From contig DAOTVB010000113.1 in NCBI GenBank assembly GCA_034436755.1, forward strand, positions 1 to 64,000: a DNA stretch of 64,000 nt, in the 5' to 3' direction. Below, piece by piece: positions 33,557-42,195 of the stretch; the stretch's first letter is position 1, and each line of letters opens with the position of its first letter. The translations under genes and the position numbers were made by a program. The stretch comes from CAKZQX01 sp034436755. Lineage in GTDB: Bacteria > Chloroflexota > Chloroflexia > Chloroflexales > Chloroflexaceae. The notes below the pieces were generated by a model. The model was not told where the DNA came from. It did no database searches and was given only the letters and a program-made list of their open reading frames with translations.

Positions 33557-34984
33557 ATGGCACAACAAATAATGATTGATCCTGTGACCCGCGTCGAGGG
33601 TCACGCCAAAGTCTCGATTCACCTGGATGATAACGGCGTGGTGGACGATGCACACCTGCATATCACCCAGTTTCGCGGATTTGAGAAGCTCTGCGAGGGC
33701 CGGCCCTTCTACGAGATGCCTTCGCTGATGGCGCGCGTCTGTGGCATCTGCCCGGTCAGCCATCTGGTAGCCTCGGCCAAGGCCTGCGATGCAATTCTGG
33801 CGGTGCGTATTCCGGAACCGGCAGCCAAACTGCGGCAGGTTATGAACCTGGCCCAGATTATCCAGTCACATGCGTTGAGCTTTTTCCACCTGGGCTCGCC
33901 CGACCTGCTGCTGGGGATGGACAGCGACCCGGCGCAGCGTAATCTCTTCGGCGTGCTGCAGCAGTACCCGGAGCGGGCGCGTGACGGCATTCGTTTGCGG
34001 CAGTTTGGGCAGCAGATCATCGAATTGCTGGGGGGCAAACGCATTCACCCGGCCTGGATCGTTCCCGGCGGCGTCAATGAGCCACTGAGCGAAGAACGGC
34101 GCGATCAGATCCTGGCAGCCACCCCGGAGGCGCTGCAGATTGTGCAGCGCACCCTGGACTGGTTTAAACGCGGGTTGGATCAGTTCCGCGAAGAGATCCA
34201 GAGCTTTGCCAATTTTCCCTCGCTCTTTATGGGCCTGGTGAATGATAGCGGCGGGCTGGAGTTATACGATGGTCAGATCCGCATTGTCGATGCCACCGGG
34301 CATATCGTGGCCGACCGGCTCGATCCAACCGCCTATCAGGAGTATATCGCCGAGGCGGTCGAACCCTGGACCTATCTCAAGTATCCTTATTACCGACAGG
34401 TAGGCTACCCGGAAGGCATCTATCGGGTGGGACCGCTGGCCCGGCTGAACATCGCCGACCATTGCGGCACACCGCTGGCCGATCAGGAGTGGGCCGAGTT
34501 TCGCTCACTCCAGCGGGGTGCGGTGCTCAGCTCATTCTACTACCACTATGCCCGTCTGATCGAAGTGCTCTACAGCATTGAGCAGATCGAACACCTGCTG
34601 CATGCCCCCGACATTCTGAGCGAGCATGTGCGGGCGTCGGCGGGGCCGAATAATACCGAGGGCATCGGGGTTTCGGAAGCGCCACGCGGGACGCTCTTCC
34701 ACCACTACAAGATCGACCCGCAGGGGCTGATTGTCTGGGCCAACCTGATTATCGCCACCGGGCATAACAATATTGCCATGGACCGGGGCTTGCTCCAGGT
34801 GGCCCGCCACTTTATTAATGGCGAGCAGATCAGCGAGGGCGCGCTGAACCGGGTTGAGGCGGTTATCCGCGCCTTTGACCCATGCTTTAGCTGCTCAACC
34901 CATGCGCTGGGGCAGATGCCGTTGCAGGTACAACTGCTTGGGCCGAACGGCGCGCTGCTCGACGAAGCGCATCGCGGGGCGTGA
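33557..34984 (+). CDS. hoxH: [NiFe]-hydrogenase large subunit HoxH
   Basis: 475 residues. Nickel ligands come from the N-terminal RVCGICPVSH and the C-terminal DPCFSCSTHA. About 25 residues follow the C-terminal histidine and should be removed by the HoxW protease after cofactor insertion. TRVEGHAKVSIHLDDNG near the start is also typical. Group 3d enzymes couple H2 to NAD(P)(H). No hyp maturation genes lie in the window, so they must be encoded elsewhere. Confidence 0.96.
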   Translation: MAQQIMIDPVTRVEGHAKVSIHLDDNGVVDDAHLHITQFRGFEKLCEGRPFYEMPSLMARVCGICPVSHLVASAKACDAILAVRIPEPAAKLRQVMNLAQIIQSHALSFFHLGSPDLLLGMDSDPAQRNLFGVLQQYPERARDGIRLRQFGQQIIELLGGKRIHPAWIVPGGVNEPLSEERRDQILAATPEALQIVQRTLDWFKRGLDQFREEIQSFANFPSLFMGLVNDSGGLELYDGQIRIVDATGHIVADRLDPTAYQEYIAEAVEPWTYLKYPYYRQVGYPEGIYRVGPLARLNIADHCGTPLADQEWAEFRSLQRGAVLSSFYYHYARLIEVLYSIEQIEHLLHAPDILSEHVRASAGPNNTEGIGVSEAPRGTLFHHYKIDPQGLIVWANLIIATGHNNIAMDRGLLQVARHFINGEQISEGALNRVEAVIRAFDPCFSCSTHALGQMPLQVQLLGPNGALLDEAHRGA

Positions 34985-35091
34985 TCGAATGCGCTGGTAG
35001 AGACGCGCCATGAACGTTGAACATGAATTCTGGACATTGCTCCAGGAATCCCGGCTGAAGAACGTTAAGAAATAGTCCGGATATGAATGAC

Positions 35092-35181
35092 CAGGAGTCC
35101 CGACTTTCGTCGGTGGGATGCCTGCCGGGACCGCGGCATCCTGCTGGGAACGCCTGATCCGGCTGAAGCCGGGACTCCTGA
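35092..35181. repeat. AGTCCCG...CGGGACT inverted-end repeat
   Basis: Begins CAGGAGTCCCGACTTTCGTC and ends GGCTGAAGCCGGGACTCCTG, with GATGCCTGCCGGGACCGCGG in the middle. It belongs to the same family as the 108-bp tandem units at 8870-9081, here in the opposite orientation. It fills most of the hoxH-hoxW gap. Confidence 0.75.
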
Positions 35182-35253
35182 TAAGTGCCATATCCGAACT
35201 TTTTTCAACGTTTATCGGCGCATCTCTACAAACGAGTAGTCGGGGAGGACGGC

Positions 35254-35778
35254 ATGCGCAGCTTACTCATTATTGGCTATGGCAATCCGCTACGCGGTGA
35301 TGACGGGGTCGGGTGGCATGCCGCGCATAAACTGGCCCGAGCGATCTGCGCGCCGCATGTGCGCGTGCTGGCCTGCCATCAGTTAACCCTGGATCTGGCC
35401 GAGCCGATCAGCCAGGCCGATGCGGTTATTTTTATTGATGCCTGCGCGCCAGGGACATGCACAACAGGAACCATCCCCACCTCCACCCAGCATTTGCCCG
35501 ACGGCGACCGGCTCTTCCTCCAGCCGGTGCATCCCGATCCGGCCACACCCGGCATCTCCTCGCACCACCTTACTCCGGCCGCCCTGCTGACCAGCACCCA
35601 CGTTTTGTATGGCACCTGCCCGGCGGCAGTGCAGTTCGGCATTATTGGGGCCACCTTCGACTATACCGAGGCGCTGTCAGCGGATGTAGCCGCCTGCATT
35701 CCCCGCCTGGTTGCGCATATTCAGCGCATTCTCCAGATGATGCAGCAACCGGACTTCTCCATTGTTACCTATAAATGA
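35254..35778 (+). CDS. hoxW: Hydrogenase maturation protease HoxW
   Basis: 174 residues from the ATG at 35254, after GGGGAGGA. The opening MRSLLIIGYGNPLRGDDGVG is the signature of the M52 family, and DACAPG with the following SSHHLTPAALL fits its nickel-sensing residues. It cleaves the HoxH C-terminal extension. It is separated from hoxH by 269 bases of repeat, so it may be transcribed on its own. Confidence 0.92.
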   Translation: MRSLLIIGYGNPLRGDDGVGWHAAHKLARAICAPHVRVLACHQLTLDLAEPISQADAVIFIDACAPGTCTTGTIPTSTQHLPDGDRLFLQPVHPDPATPGISSHHLTPAALLTSTHVLYGTCPAAVQFGIIGATFDYTEALSADVAACIPRLVAHIQRILQMMQQPDFSIVTYK

Positions 35779-35975
35779 CACAATTTACGCAGTGGGCATC
35801 CAAACTGGACGTTTCACCCGATGGGAACTCGATTCGCCTGCGGCAGCATGGTCCATGCTGTTTCTGTTTGATGAAAATTTTGCACCAGGTGCAAAATTTT
35901 CATCAAACAGAAGGTTTCTTCCGCCCTGCCGGCGGCGAAAGTTCCCCACGCCTGGAGAACCGCATAACTCCGGGA
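35779..35975. repeat. Nested-palindrome element, copy 6
   Basis: Left end ACAATTTACGCAGT, inner arm CGCCTGCGGCAGCATGGTCC, a long near-perfect central hairpin at 35864-35910 (CTGTTTGATGAAAATTTTGC / GCAAAATTTTCATCAAACAG), inner arm TTCCGCCCTGCCGGCGGCGA, right end ACCGCATAACTCCGG. It follows hoxW directly. Confidence 0.75.
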
Positions 35976-36210
35976 GGATGAATGTCACAAAGCGCGGCAG
36001 CATCGCTGTCGCAGTTCCAGGCGGCGTAAGCATAGGCAGGCGATTTGGTACTGGTAGATCGCGCCCTGATGTGGTAAAGTTATAAGTGCGAACGTTACAG
36101 GAGTGACAGAGCAGCAGGTCGTGTAACCTGTACACTTGACAGGCAATTACCGGGACTCTCGGACCTGGTTAAACCGTTTCATGCCAATGAGATCGAGCTA
36201 TGAGGCAACT

Positions 36211-36867
36211 ATGACCGATGCGCAAAATAGGCAACCAATTCGGGTGCTCGTTGTGGATGATCACCCGATGATTCTGGAGGGAACACAGGCGTTACTCAGA
36301 CGTAGCCCCAACATCGAAGTGGTTGGCGCGGCCACGTCGGGCAAAGAGGCGGTCCAGATGGTTGAGGAACTTCAGCCCGAGGTGCTGCTGCTTGATGTGC
36401 GCCTCCCGGATATGAACGGCGTCGAGGTTGCGCACGCGGTACGAACAACATTTCCCGATGTGGCCGTGCTGGTGCTGACGGGCTATGACGACACCGGGAT
36501 GCTCCGCTCGATGCTGCAACTCGGTGTACCCGGCTACCTGCGCAAGACGGCCACCGGGGATGAGCTTATCGCAGCAGTTGAGGCAGTTGCTGCCGGGCAG
36601 AAGGTGCTGGAAGCAGAACTGCTGCAGATTGGCCTGGCGAGTGTGGAGCAGTCCTTTACTGAGCGGGAAATCTCCGTACTTCGGTTAGCCGCCACCGGGA
36701 TGCGCAATGCCGAGATTGCCGACCAGTTAGAAGTATCGGTTAAAACCGTCGAGTTCCATATGCGCCATGTGCTGGCAAAACTGGGGGTACGCTCCCGCAC
36801 CGAGGCGACGGGGACAGCGGTACAGCGCGGGATTATCTCACTGGACGACGAGGGAAATGTTATCTAA
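36211..36867 (+). CDS. NarL-family response regulator
   Basis: 218 residues from the ATG at 36211 after GAGG; an ATG at 36181 is possible. The receiver has VLVVDDHP, the phospho-acceptor in LLLDVRLPDMNG, and K in YLRKTATG. The LuxR-type helix-turn-helix reads TEREISVLRLAATGMRNAEIADQLEVSVKTVEFHMRHV when read in parts. There is no kinase beside it; the HK at 38456 has its own regulator, so cross-talk or a distant partner is likely. Confidence 0.92.
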   Translation: MTDAQNRQPIRVLVVDDHPMILEGTQALLRRSPNIEVVGAATSGKEAVQMVEELQPEVLLLDVRLPDMNGVEVAHAVRTTFPDVAVLVLTGYDDTGMLRSMLQLGVPGYLRKTATGDELIAAVEAVAAGQKVLEAELLQIGLASVEQSFTEREISVLRLAATGMRNAEIADQLEVSVKTVEFHMRHVLAKLGVRSRTEATGTAVQRGIISLDDEGNVI

Positions 36868-36873
36868 ACGGGG

Positions 36874-37467
36874 CTATTCGTCCGGTGTTGCTATTGCCGC
36901 TTTAAAACAGCCCTGAATATGATCATTCACCATCCCGATGCTCTGCATCAAGGCGTAGCACATAGTTGGCCCCACCATTTTGAACCCACGCCGGCGCAGG
37001 TTGCGCGCCAGCGTGTTTGACTCCGGCGTGTGTGCCGGAACATCCTCCCAGCGGGGGGGGGCCGCGCGCAGCAGCGGCTGTCCCCCCACAAACGCCCAGA
37101 TATACCGGTCAAACGAGCCCACTTCCTGCTGAACCGCCAGAAAGCAGCGCGCATTCTGGATCGTCGCCTCGATCTTGCGGCGATTACGAATAATCCCGGC
37201 ATCCTGCATCAACCGCGCGACATCGTCTGCGCCGTACGCGGCGATGCGCTCGATATCCCAGCCGGCGAACACCTGCCGGAAGTGCTCTCGCTTCCGCAAA
37301 ATCGTCGCCCAGGACAACCCGGCCTGGAAGCTCTCCAGAACCAGCCGCTCAAACAGCGCCTGGTCATCGTGGCACGGAATGCCCCACTCATCATCGTGGT
37401 AGGCAATCATCAGCGGGCTGCTGCCGGCCCAGGGACAGCGCGGCTGATTGGTATCGATCAGCACCAT
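36874..37467 (-). CDS. tag: DNA-3-methyladenine glycosylase I
   Basis: 197 residues. The N-terminus CPWAGSSPLMIAYHDDEWG and the central LVLESFQAGLSWATILRKRE are diagnostic of Tag. A zinc-binding set of Cys and His at both ends is expected for the family (the early Cys of CPWA and later H/C near the C-terminus). It removes 3-methyladenine from DNA. Convergent with the NarL regulator, six bases apart. Confidence 0.94.
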   Translation of the reverse strand: MVLIDTNQPRCPWAGSSPLMIAYHDDEWGIPCHDDQALFERLVLESFQAGLSWATILRKREHFRQVFAGWDIERIAAYGADDVARLMQDAGIIRNRRKIEATIQNARCFLAVQQEVGSFDRYIWAFVGGQPLLRAAPPRWEDVPAHTPESNTLARNLRRRGFKMVGPTMCYALMQSIGMVNDHIQGCFKAAIATPDE

Positions 37468-37524
37468 ACGGTTATCCTCGTCTACGGCTTGATGAAGTTT
37501 GAAAATCGGATATACAATGGCGCG

Positions 37525-37700
37525 GGAGTCCCGGCTTTAGCCGGTGGATGCCTGCCGGGTCAGCGGCACGGTGCATCCAATGCACCCTACCGCTGCCGGG
37601 AACGCCTGATCCGGCTTATGAACACGGTGCATCGAATGCACCCTACGGCTTCTGGATATGGCTGCCGCCACCGCACGGTGCATCCAATGCACCCTACGGC
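37525..37700. repeat. Composite repeat block with three GGTGCATCxAATGCACC palindromes
   Basis: Starts with GGAGTCCCGGCTTTAGCCGG, the same family as 8870 and 35092. Within it, CACGGTGCATCCAATGCACC plus CTAC occurs at 37567-37590, 37623-37646 and 37674-37697, with one base changed in the middle copy. Each is a small palindrome. The copies sit in the gap between tag and the next regulator gene. Confidence 0.75.
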
Positions 37701-37736
37701 TGTCTACTGCACATTCCTGTTCATCACCCCTGCGTT

Positions 37737-37774
37737 CTCGATGTTCTCTGTGGCTATGACAATACATCAGTATT
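37737..37774. repeat. Short dispersed repeat (copy B)
   Basis: Inverted counterpart of 3674-3711: CTCGATGTTCTCTGTGGCTA followed by TGACAATACATCAGTAT. It ends next to the stop codon of the NarL regulator on the minus strand, as copy A ends next to a stop. Confidence 0.6.
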
Positions 37775-38444
37775 ACCCATCATGATCATCCAGCTTTACC
37801 AGCCCGCGTCGCAGCGCATAGAGTGCCGCCTGCACCCGATTATTCACATGCAGCTTCTCAAAAATAACCGTCATGCGGTTGCGTACGGTCTTCTCCGACA
37901 GACCCAGCCGGTCGCTGATCTCATTGTTGTCCAATCCCTGCGCCACCAGGCGCAAGATATCCTGTTCACGCTCGGTAAGCTGGGTAATTCCATCGGCCCC
38001 GGACGGATCATTCTGCTGACGGCGAAACTCTTCGATCATGCGCAGCGCAATCGCCGAGGTGAGGACCGCTTCGCCCGAGGCCACCGTGCGAATGGCCTGC
38101 AGCAGATCGTCGCTGTCGGTATCCTTGAGCATATAGGCCCGCGCGCCCGCCTTGATCGCCTCAAACACATACTGATCCTGGCGGTGCATCGTCAAAATAA
38201 TCACCCCGGTGTCGGGCAGATCGGTCAGCAACTGGCGGGTCGCCTGCACCCCATCCAGCACGGGCATATTAATATCGATGACCACCACATCGGGATGATG
38301 TTCGCGCGCCAGGCGGCAGGCTTCCTGCCCATCGGCGGCCTGCCCCACCACCTGCATATCCGGCTCGGCACTACAGATCTGGCTCAGCCCCTGGCGAACA
38401 ACGGCGTGATCATCGGCGATCAGAACGCGAATGGAGCGGGACAT
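37773..38444 (-). CDS. NarL-family response regulator (partner of adjacent kinase)
   Basis: 223 residues from the ATG at 38444, preceded by GAGGAGAG. The receiver shows VLIADDHAVVRQGL, phospho-acceptor in VVVIDINMPVLDG and YMLKDTDSD. The LuxR helix-turn-helix is LTEREQDILRLVAQGLDNNEISDRLGLSEKTVRNRMTVIFEK read in parts. It lies 11 bases after the kinase stop on the same strand, so the two form a two-component system. Confidence 0.94.
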   Translation of the reverse strand: MSRSIRVLIADDHAVVRQGLSQICSAEPDMQVVGQAADGQEACRLAREHHPDVVVIDINMPVLDGVQATRQLLTDLPDTGVIILTMHRQDQYVFEAIKAGARAYMLKDTDSDDLLQAIRTVASGEAVLTSAIALRMIEEFRRQQNDPSGADGITQLTEREQDILRLVAQGLDNNEISDRLGLSEKTVRNRMTVIFEKLHVNNRVQAALYALRRGLVKLDDHDG

Positions 38445-38455
38445 GAATTCTCTCC

Positions 38456-40183
38456 TCACAGCGGAATGTCGGCGCACAACAGCGTGCCCGCATCTGCACT
38501 ACTCTCGATCCGAAAGCTGCCGCCCAGTTTGATAACGCGCTCGCGCATCTGGTGCAGGCCCATCTTCCCGCTGCCACTTGCCGGCAGCGCCTCCGGTTCA
38601 AAGCCCATACCATCGTCGCGGATCGTCAACTGGCCCGAACTGCCGGGATTAATATCCAGGTCAATCCAGACCGTGTGGGCATGGGCATGCTTGGCAATAT
38701 TATTCAACCCCTCCTGGATCAGGCGGAAGAAGGCCAGTTCCAACGCGGTTGATAGCTTCGCGGTATTCCCCCGCACGTGCAGCAGCACATTCAGGCCCAT
38801 GTGCTCGCCAAACTCCCGCGTGTACTGCTGGATCGCCGGCTCAAATCCCAGGCGCTCCAGGTCAACCGGGCGCAATGCAAAAATAGTACGGCGCACATCC
38901 TGAATGCTGGACTGCGTGATGCGCTTCAGGGTCAGCAATTCACTCACAACACCATCGGGGTCGCGCGTCACCTGTTTGCGAATAAAGTCGAGTTTCAAGC
39001 CGAGGAAGTAGAGGCTCTGCGCCAGCCCATCGTGCAGATCGCGCGCAATGCGGGTGCGCTCCTCCTCCACCAGGGCTTCGCGCGCCTTCCGCTCGGTGAT
39101 GTCACGTACAATCGCCAGGACTTCGTCCGCGCCACTCAGAACCAGGCGGGCTTCGAAGTAGTGCATTTCTCCATTGGTGGGAAACTGGTACTCGTAGATC
39201 TGGGGCGCGCCGGTATGGGCCGCCTGTCCAACATAGCGTAGCGCGGACTGGGCCACATCCAGCGGCATTACGTCCGTCAGGTGCCGCCCGACAAAATCCC
39301 TGGCCAGCACTGCGGGATTGAAGTTCTTTGCGCCTTTAAAATCGAGCAGCGTACCATCCCGCCCAATCCGCCAGATGATATCCGGAATAGCATTGACCAG
39401 CGCGCGATTGGTGAACTCGCTCTTGCGCAGCGCCGTCACCGCACGTTCGTGGGCAACAGTTCTGCCCAGACGCTCGGCGATGGCATTCAGCAAGTAGCGC
39501 TCCTCACGCAGGAAAGGCCCCTCGTAGGCGGGGGAGCGATCTTCAAGATAGCAGACTTCGAGCCGCCCGACCGGCTCGCCATGGAACATAATATCAGCGA
39601 ACTGCTGCCAGGGCGTGTCGGCAAAATTATCGGTCTGGCAGGTATGCCCCTCCAGCACGACCCGCGCACCGGTAATATCCGGATATTGCCAGGCAGGCGG
39701 GATCAGCTTCACTGTTGCCTGGAGCAGGGCCGGCAGCGAGAGATCCGTCTGCTCGCGCAGGGTGGAGACGGCAAACAGGCAGTCCAGTTCCTTTACCCGG
39801 TTGCGCAGATTCCGTTCGGAGCGCAGATTCTGCTCGCGGAGGATACCGACGGTGGTCCCGATGAGTATAAACATAATCGGCTGGGGAAAATACTCCTGCG
39901 GCGGCACATCCGACCCGGCGAGAAAATAGGCTACCATCCAGGTCGCCGCCACAAACACCGACACCAGCACGCCGCGCAAGCCCCACCAGACCCCGGCCAG
40001 CGCCACCGGCAGGTAGAAGAGATGCGAGAAGACCATCTCGCTGCGCAACACCAGCAGAATAACATTTGAAGAGAAGTTGGTTGTGACGCAGAGCAGCACA
40101 AGCAGCAGCAGTAAGCCGATCTTCAGATAGTTATTCCCCGACAGGTGTGTTTTCGTCCATTTAAAGCTGCTCTTAACCACCAT
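38456..40183 (-). CDS. Membrane sensor histidine kinase (HisKA_3)
   Basis: 575 residues. Several hydrophobic helices occupy the first 115 residues (IGLLLLLVLLCVTTNF, HLFYLPVALAGVWWGL, VLVSVFVAATWMVAYFLAG, PIMFILIGTTVGIL). A GAF-like region lies around 150-240 and a PAS domain around 250-370 (ALVNAIPDIIWRIGRDG, VRDITERK). The HisKA_3 motif ARDLHDGLAQSL carries the phospho-histidine, and the HATPase ends with IRDDGMGFEP and MGLHQMRERV. The stimulus is unknown. It is transcribed ahead of the NarL regulator. Confidence 0.92.
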   Translation of the reverse strand: MVVKSSFKWTKTHLSGNNYLKIGLLLLLVLLCVTTNFSSNVILLVLRSEMVFSHLFYLPVALAGVWWGLRGVLVSVFVAATWMVAYFLAGSDVPPQEYFPQPIMFILIGTTVGILREQNLRSERNLRNRVKELDCLFAVSTLREQTDLSLPALLQATVKLIPPAWQYPDITGARVVLEGHTCQTDNFADTPWQQFADIMFHGEPVGRLEVCYLEDRSPAYEGPFLREERYLLNAIAERLGRTVAHERAVTALRKSEFTNRALVNAIPDIIWRIGRDGTLLDFKGAKNFNPAVLARDFVGRHLTDVMPLDVAQSALRYVGQAAHTGAPQIYEYQFPTNGEMHYFEARLVLSGADEVLAIVRDITERKAREALVEEERTRIARDLHDGLAQSLYFLGLKLDFIRKQVTRDPDGVVSELLTLKRITQSSIQDVRRTIFALRPVDLERLGFEPAIQQYTREFGEHMGLNVLLHVRGNTAKLSTALELAFFRLIQEGLNNIAKHAHAHTVWIDLDINPGSSGQLTIRDDGMGFEPEALPASGSGKMGLHQMRERVIKLGGSFRIESSADAGTLLCADIPL

Positions 40184-40579
40184 GGTTCGCTCTCAGTATA
40201 TTGCAATGTAATTGTCGGGCAACATATTCACATGGGTCTAACATGGTTCTCACATGCGTGAAGAGATAACGCCGCACGCGCAGAAGATCCGGCGTCGAGG
40301 GGATAACGGGTGTGATCCCACAGCTACAGCTTATCGCCGGCTCCATTGCCTGGTTCGGTTGCGTCAATGCAGATGCACCTGTTCCCACGTAATCCGCATA
40401 CAACTGCCTGCGGTACCACGCAGACTGCACGGGACGAGAACCCAAACGGGGTTGCCTGACCACGCGGTATTTGCTCCGGTGGTACGGATGGACAACCCGG
40501 CATACACGATCAGAAATCGAGTCTTATTGGAAACAGTGTACTTTATACCACAATTTACGTCCTACAACAATCCCGGTAG
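40184..40579. other. Non-coding gap, nothing recognised
   Basis: 396 bases between the kinase start and the RraA stop. No supported gene, repeat or terminator was seen. The kinase promoter should lie at the left end of this stretch. Confidence 0.4.
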
Positions 40580-41059
40580 CTACAACAGTTGGCGTGCCGC
40601 CACGATAATACCATCCTCGTCGGCATACAGGTAGTGCCCCGGATGCAGGGTAATCCCGGCGAAGGCGACCGGAATATCACGCTGGCCCTCGCCCCGCTTG
40701 ACGCTCTTGAGAGGGTGGGTATTCAGTGCCCGGACGCCGATAGCAATACCGGCAATCGCCTGTGCATCACGAATACAGCCGTAGACCAGAATGCCCGCCC
40801 AGCCGTTGGTCTGCGCCAGTTGCGCCAGTTGATCGCCAACCAGAGCACAGCGCAGGGAGCCGCCGCCATCCACTACCAGTACCTGACCCGCGCCCGGTTC
40901 CGTGAGCGCCGCACGCACCAGGACATTATCCTCGAACACCTTCACCGTGACAATCTTGCCGCCGAAGGCGCGCACAGCGCCATAACTGATAAACAGCGGC
41001 GCGGCAACCTGAATCTCCGAGGCATACTGGTCGCAGAGATCGGCTGTGTGAATTTGCAT
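40580..41059 (-). CDS. rraA: RraA family protein (ribonuclease E regulator / HMG-type aldolase)
   Basis: 159 residues from the ATG at 41059 after AGGAGGAAC. It starts IHTADLCDQYASEIQVAAP and contains GQVLVVDGGGSLRCALVGDQ and GIVVYGCIRD-like sequence (GILVYGCIRDAQAI), the core of the RraA/DlpA family. Members either inhibit RNase E or act as 4-hydroxy-4-methyl-2-oxoglutarate aldolases; the conserved Arg and Asp of CIRD suit either. It follows the YrbL-like gene with a 13-base gap and is probably co-transcribed. Confidence 0.88.
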   Translation of the reverse strand: MQIHTADLCDQYASEIQVAAPLFISYGAVRAFGGKIVTVKVFEDNVLVRAALTEPGAGQVLVVDGGGSLRCALVGDQLAQLAQTNGWAGILVYGCIRDAQAIAGIAIGVRALNTHPLKSVKRGEGQRDIPVAFAGITLHPGHYLYADEDGIIVAARQLL

Positions 41060-41072
41060 CGGTTCCTCCTTA

Positions 41073-41792
41073 TCAGGCCCAGGGGACGATTCCATGCCGC
41101 CGCATCCGCTGGATTAGCGCGTGATCCCGCCAGAAGAGATTCCAGCGTACGCCATAGTAGACCAGCAGGTAGAACCAGCCTTTGCGCACCGGATCATAGT
41201 CGATCAGGAAGACCCGCCGGTCGGGCGCGTCGGTCAACAACAAATTATGCGAACGCAGCAGGTTACGCTGCACTAAAAAGCTCCAGAGCCGCCAGGGGAG
41301 CATGCCGGGGGTATTGAGCCGCTCGCGCTCCGACTTGCTGGTGCTGGAGCGCCCATACAGATCGGGCATGCTACCGGTTTTCCGGTAGAAGAGTAGCGCC
41401 CGCCGGATAATCTCGCGCAGTTGTGCAGCGATATGCTCCCGCTCGCTGCTGCTCAGGCCGGCGTAGTCAATCGCGTACAAGGGCCGGGCATGCTCGATAA
41501 ACGGCTGAACGACCAGCACCTGCACGCGGCCCGCGCTATCACGCGCCACAAGGTAGTGGCTGGGAATAGTGTACTCCGACCCCAGCGCGGCTGCAAACCG
41601 CTCGGCGGCCAGGCGCATAGTCTCGGCGGTTGCGAGGACCGCGGCAACATCCCCACCCAGATCGCTCTTGAGTTTTACCACAAACCGGCGATCATCGGTG
41701 CAGTAGACCTCAGTTTCATTGCCCCCGCCGATCCGCTCCAGGTGCAGATCATGGTCAAGCGGGGCAAAGACTTCATCTGCATACAGTGTCAT
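41073..41792 (-). CDS. Kinase-like protein of the YrbL type
   Basis: 239 residues from the ATG at 41792, preceded by GAGGTAG. ERIGGGNETEVYCTDDRRFVVKLK looks like the glycine loop and ATP-binding lysine of a protein-kinase fold. Later parts (RSHNLLLTD, FLIDYDPVRKGW) resemble a shortened catalytic loop and metal site, with the HxD replaced by SHNLL-type sequence. This resembles YrbL/PhoP-network proteins, a guess from motif order. Function unknown. A longer ORF start 66 bases upstream lacks a ribosome site. Confidence 0.65.
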   Translation of the reverse strand: MTLYADEVFAPLDHDLHLERIGGGNETEVYCTDDRRFVVKLKSDLGGDVAAVLATAETMRLAAERFAAALGSEYTIPSHYLVARDSAGRVQVLVVQPFIEHARPLYAIDYAGLSSSEREHIAAQLREIIRRALLFYRKTGSMPDLYGRSSTSKSERERLNTPGMLPWRLWSFLVQRNLLRSHNLLLTDAPDRRVFLIDYDPVRKGWFYLLVYYGVRWNLFWRDHALIQRMRRHGIVPWA

Positions 41793-41919
41793 AGTGCTAC
41801 CTCGGATGCTAACTACAGAGAGAACAGATCCATACAGAACCAGGAACAAACATATCACAGCATAAAAATGTGCTAACGGCCGATTGTTCGCTGTTCCTCT
41901 GTTCTACCTTTTCTCCATG

Positions 41920-42030
41920 ACAGGGCTTACGCGGTTCCTGACCTGAAAGCGTATTTCGCCTCCGGCAGGGCGAATCGGGCTTCCACCTGGTAAAACGTCC
42001 GGTTTGAACGTCAACCGCGTAACTCCTGTA
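41920..42030. repeat. Nested-palindrome element, copy 7 (no central hairpin)
   Basis: ACAGGGCTTACGCGGTTCCT to TCAACCGCGTAACTCCTGTA with the inner arm CGCCTCCGGCAGGGCGAA but no core hairpin and no second inner arm. It shows that the ends survive independently of the core. It lies in the divergent gap between the YrbL-like and MFS genes. Confidence 0.75.
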
Positions 42031-42195
42031 TATGATACCAGTATAATGCAGTTTTTCCGCTGAACAGACGAAAAATGGCGCAATCGGGTTGCGACCGTTG
42101 GAATATGGTAAGATACTCAGATTGTCGTTTGCGCGGTACCGCAGCGGTCAACCAGCGCTGCTACCGTAAGATGTGCGGGAGATTATTCTATAGTT

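Noticed and set aside
37560..37700. CRISPR array
   Set aside because: Only three 24-base palindromes with unequal, short spacers, part of a composite dispersed repeat; no cas gene in the window.
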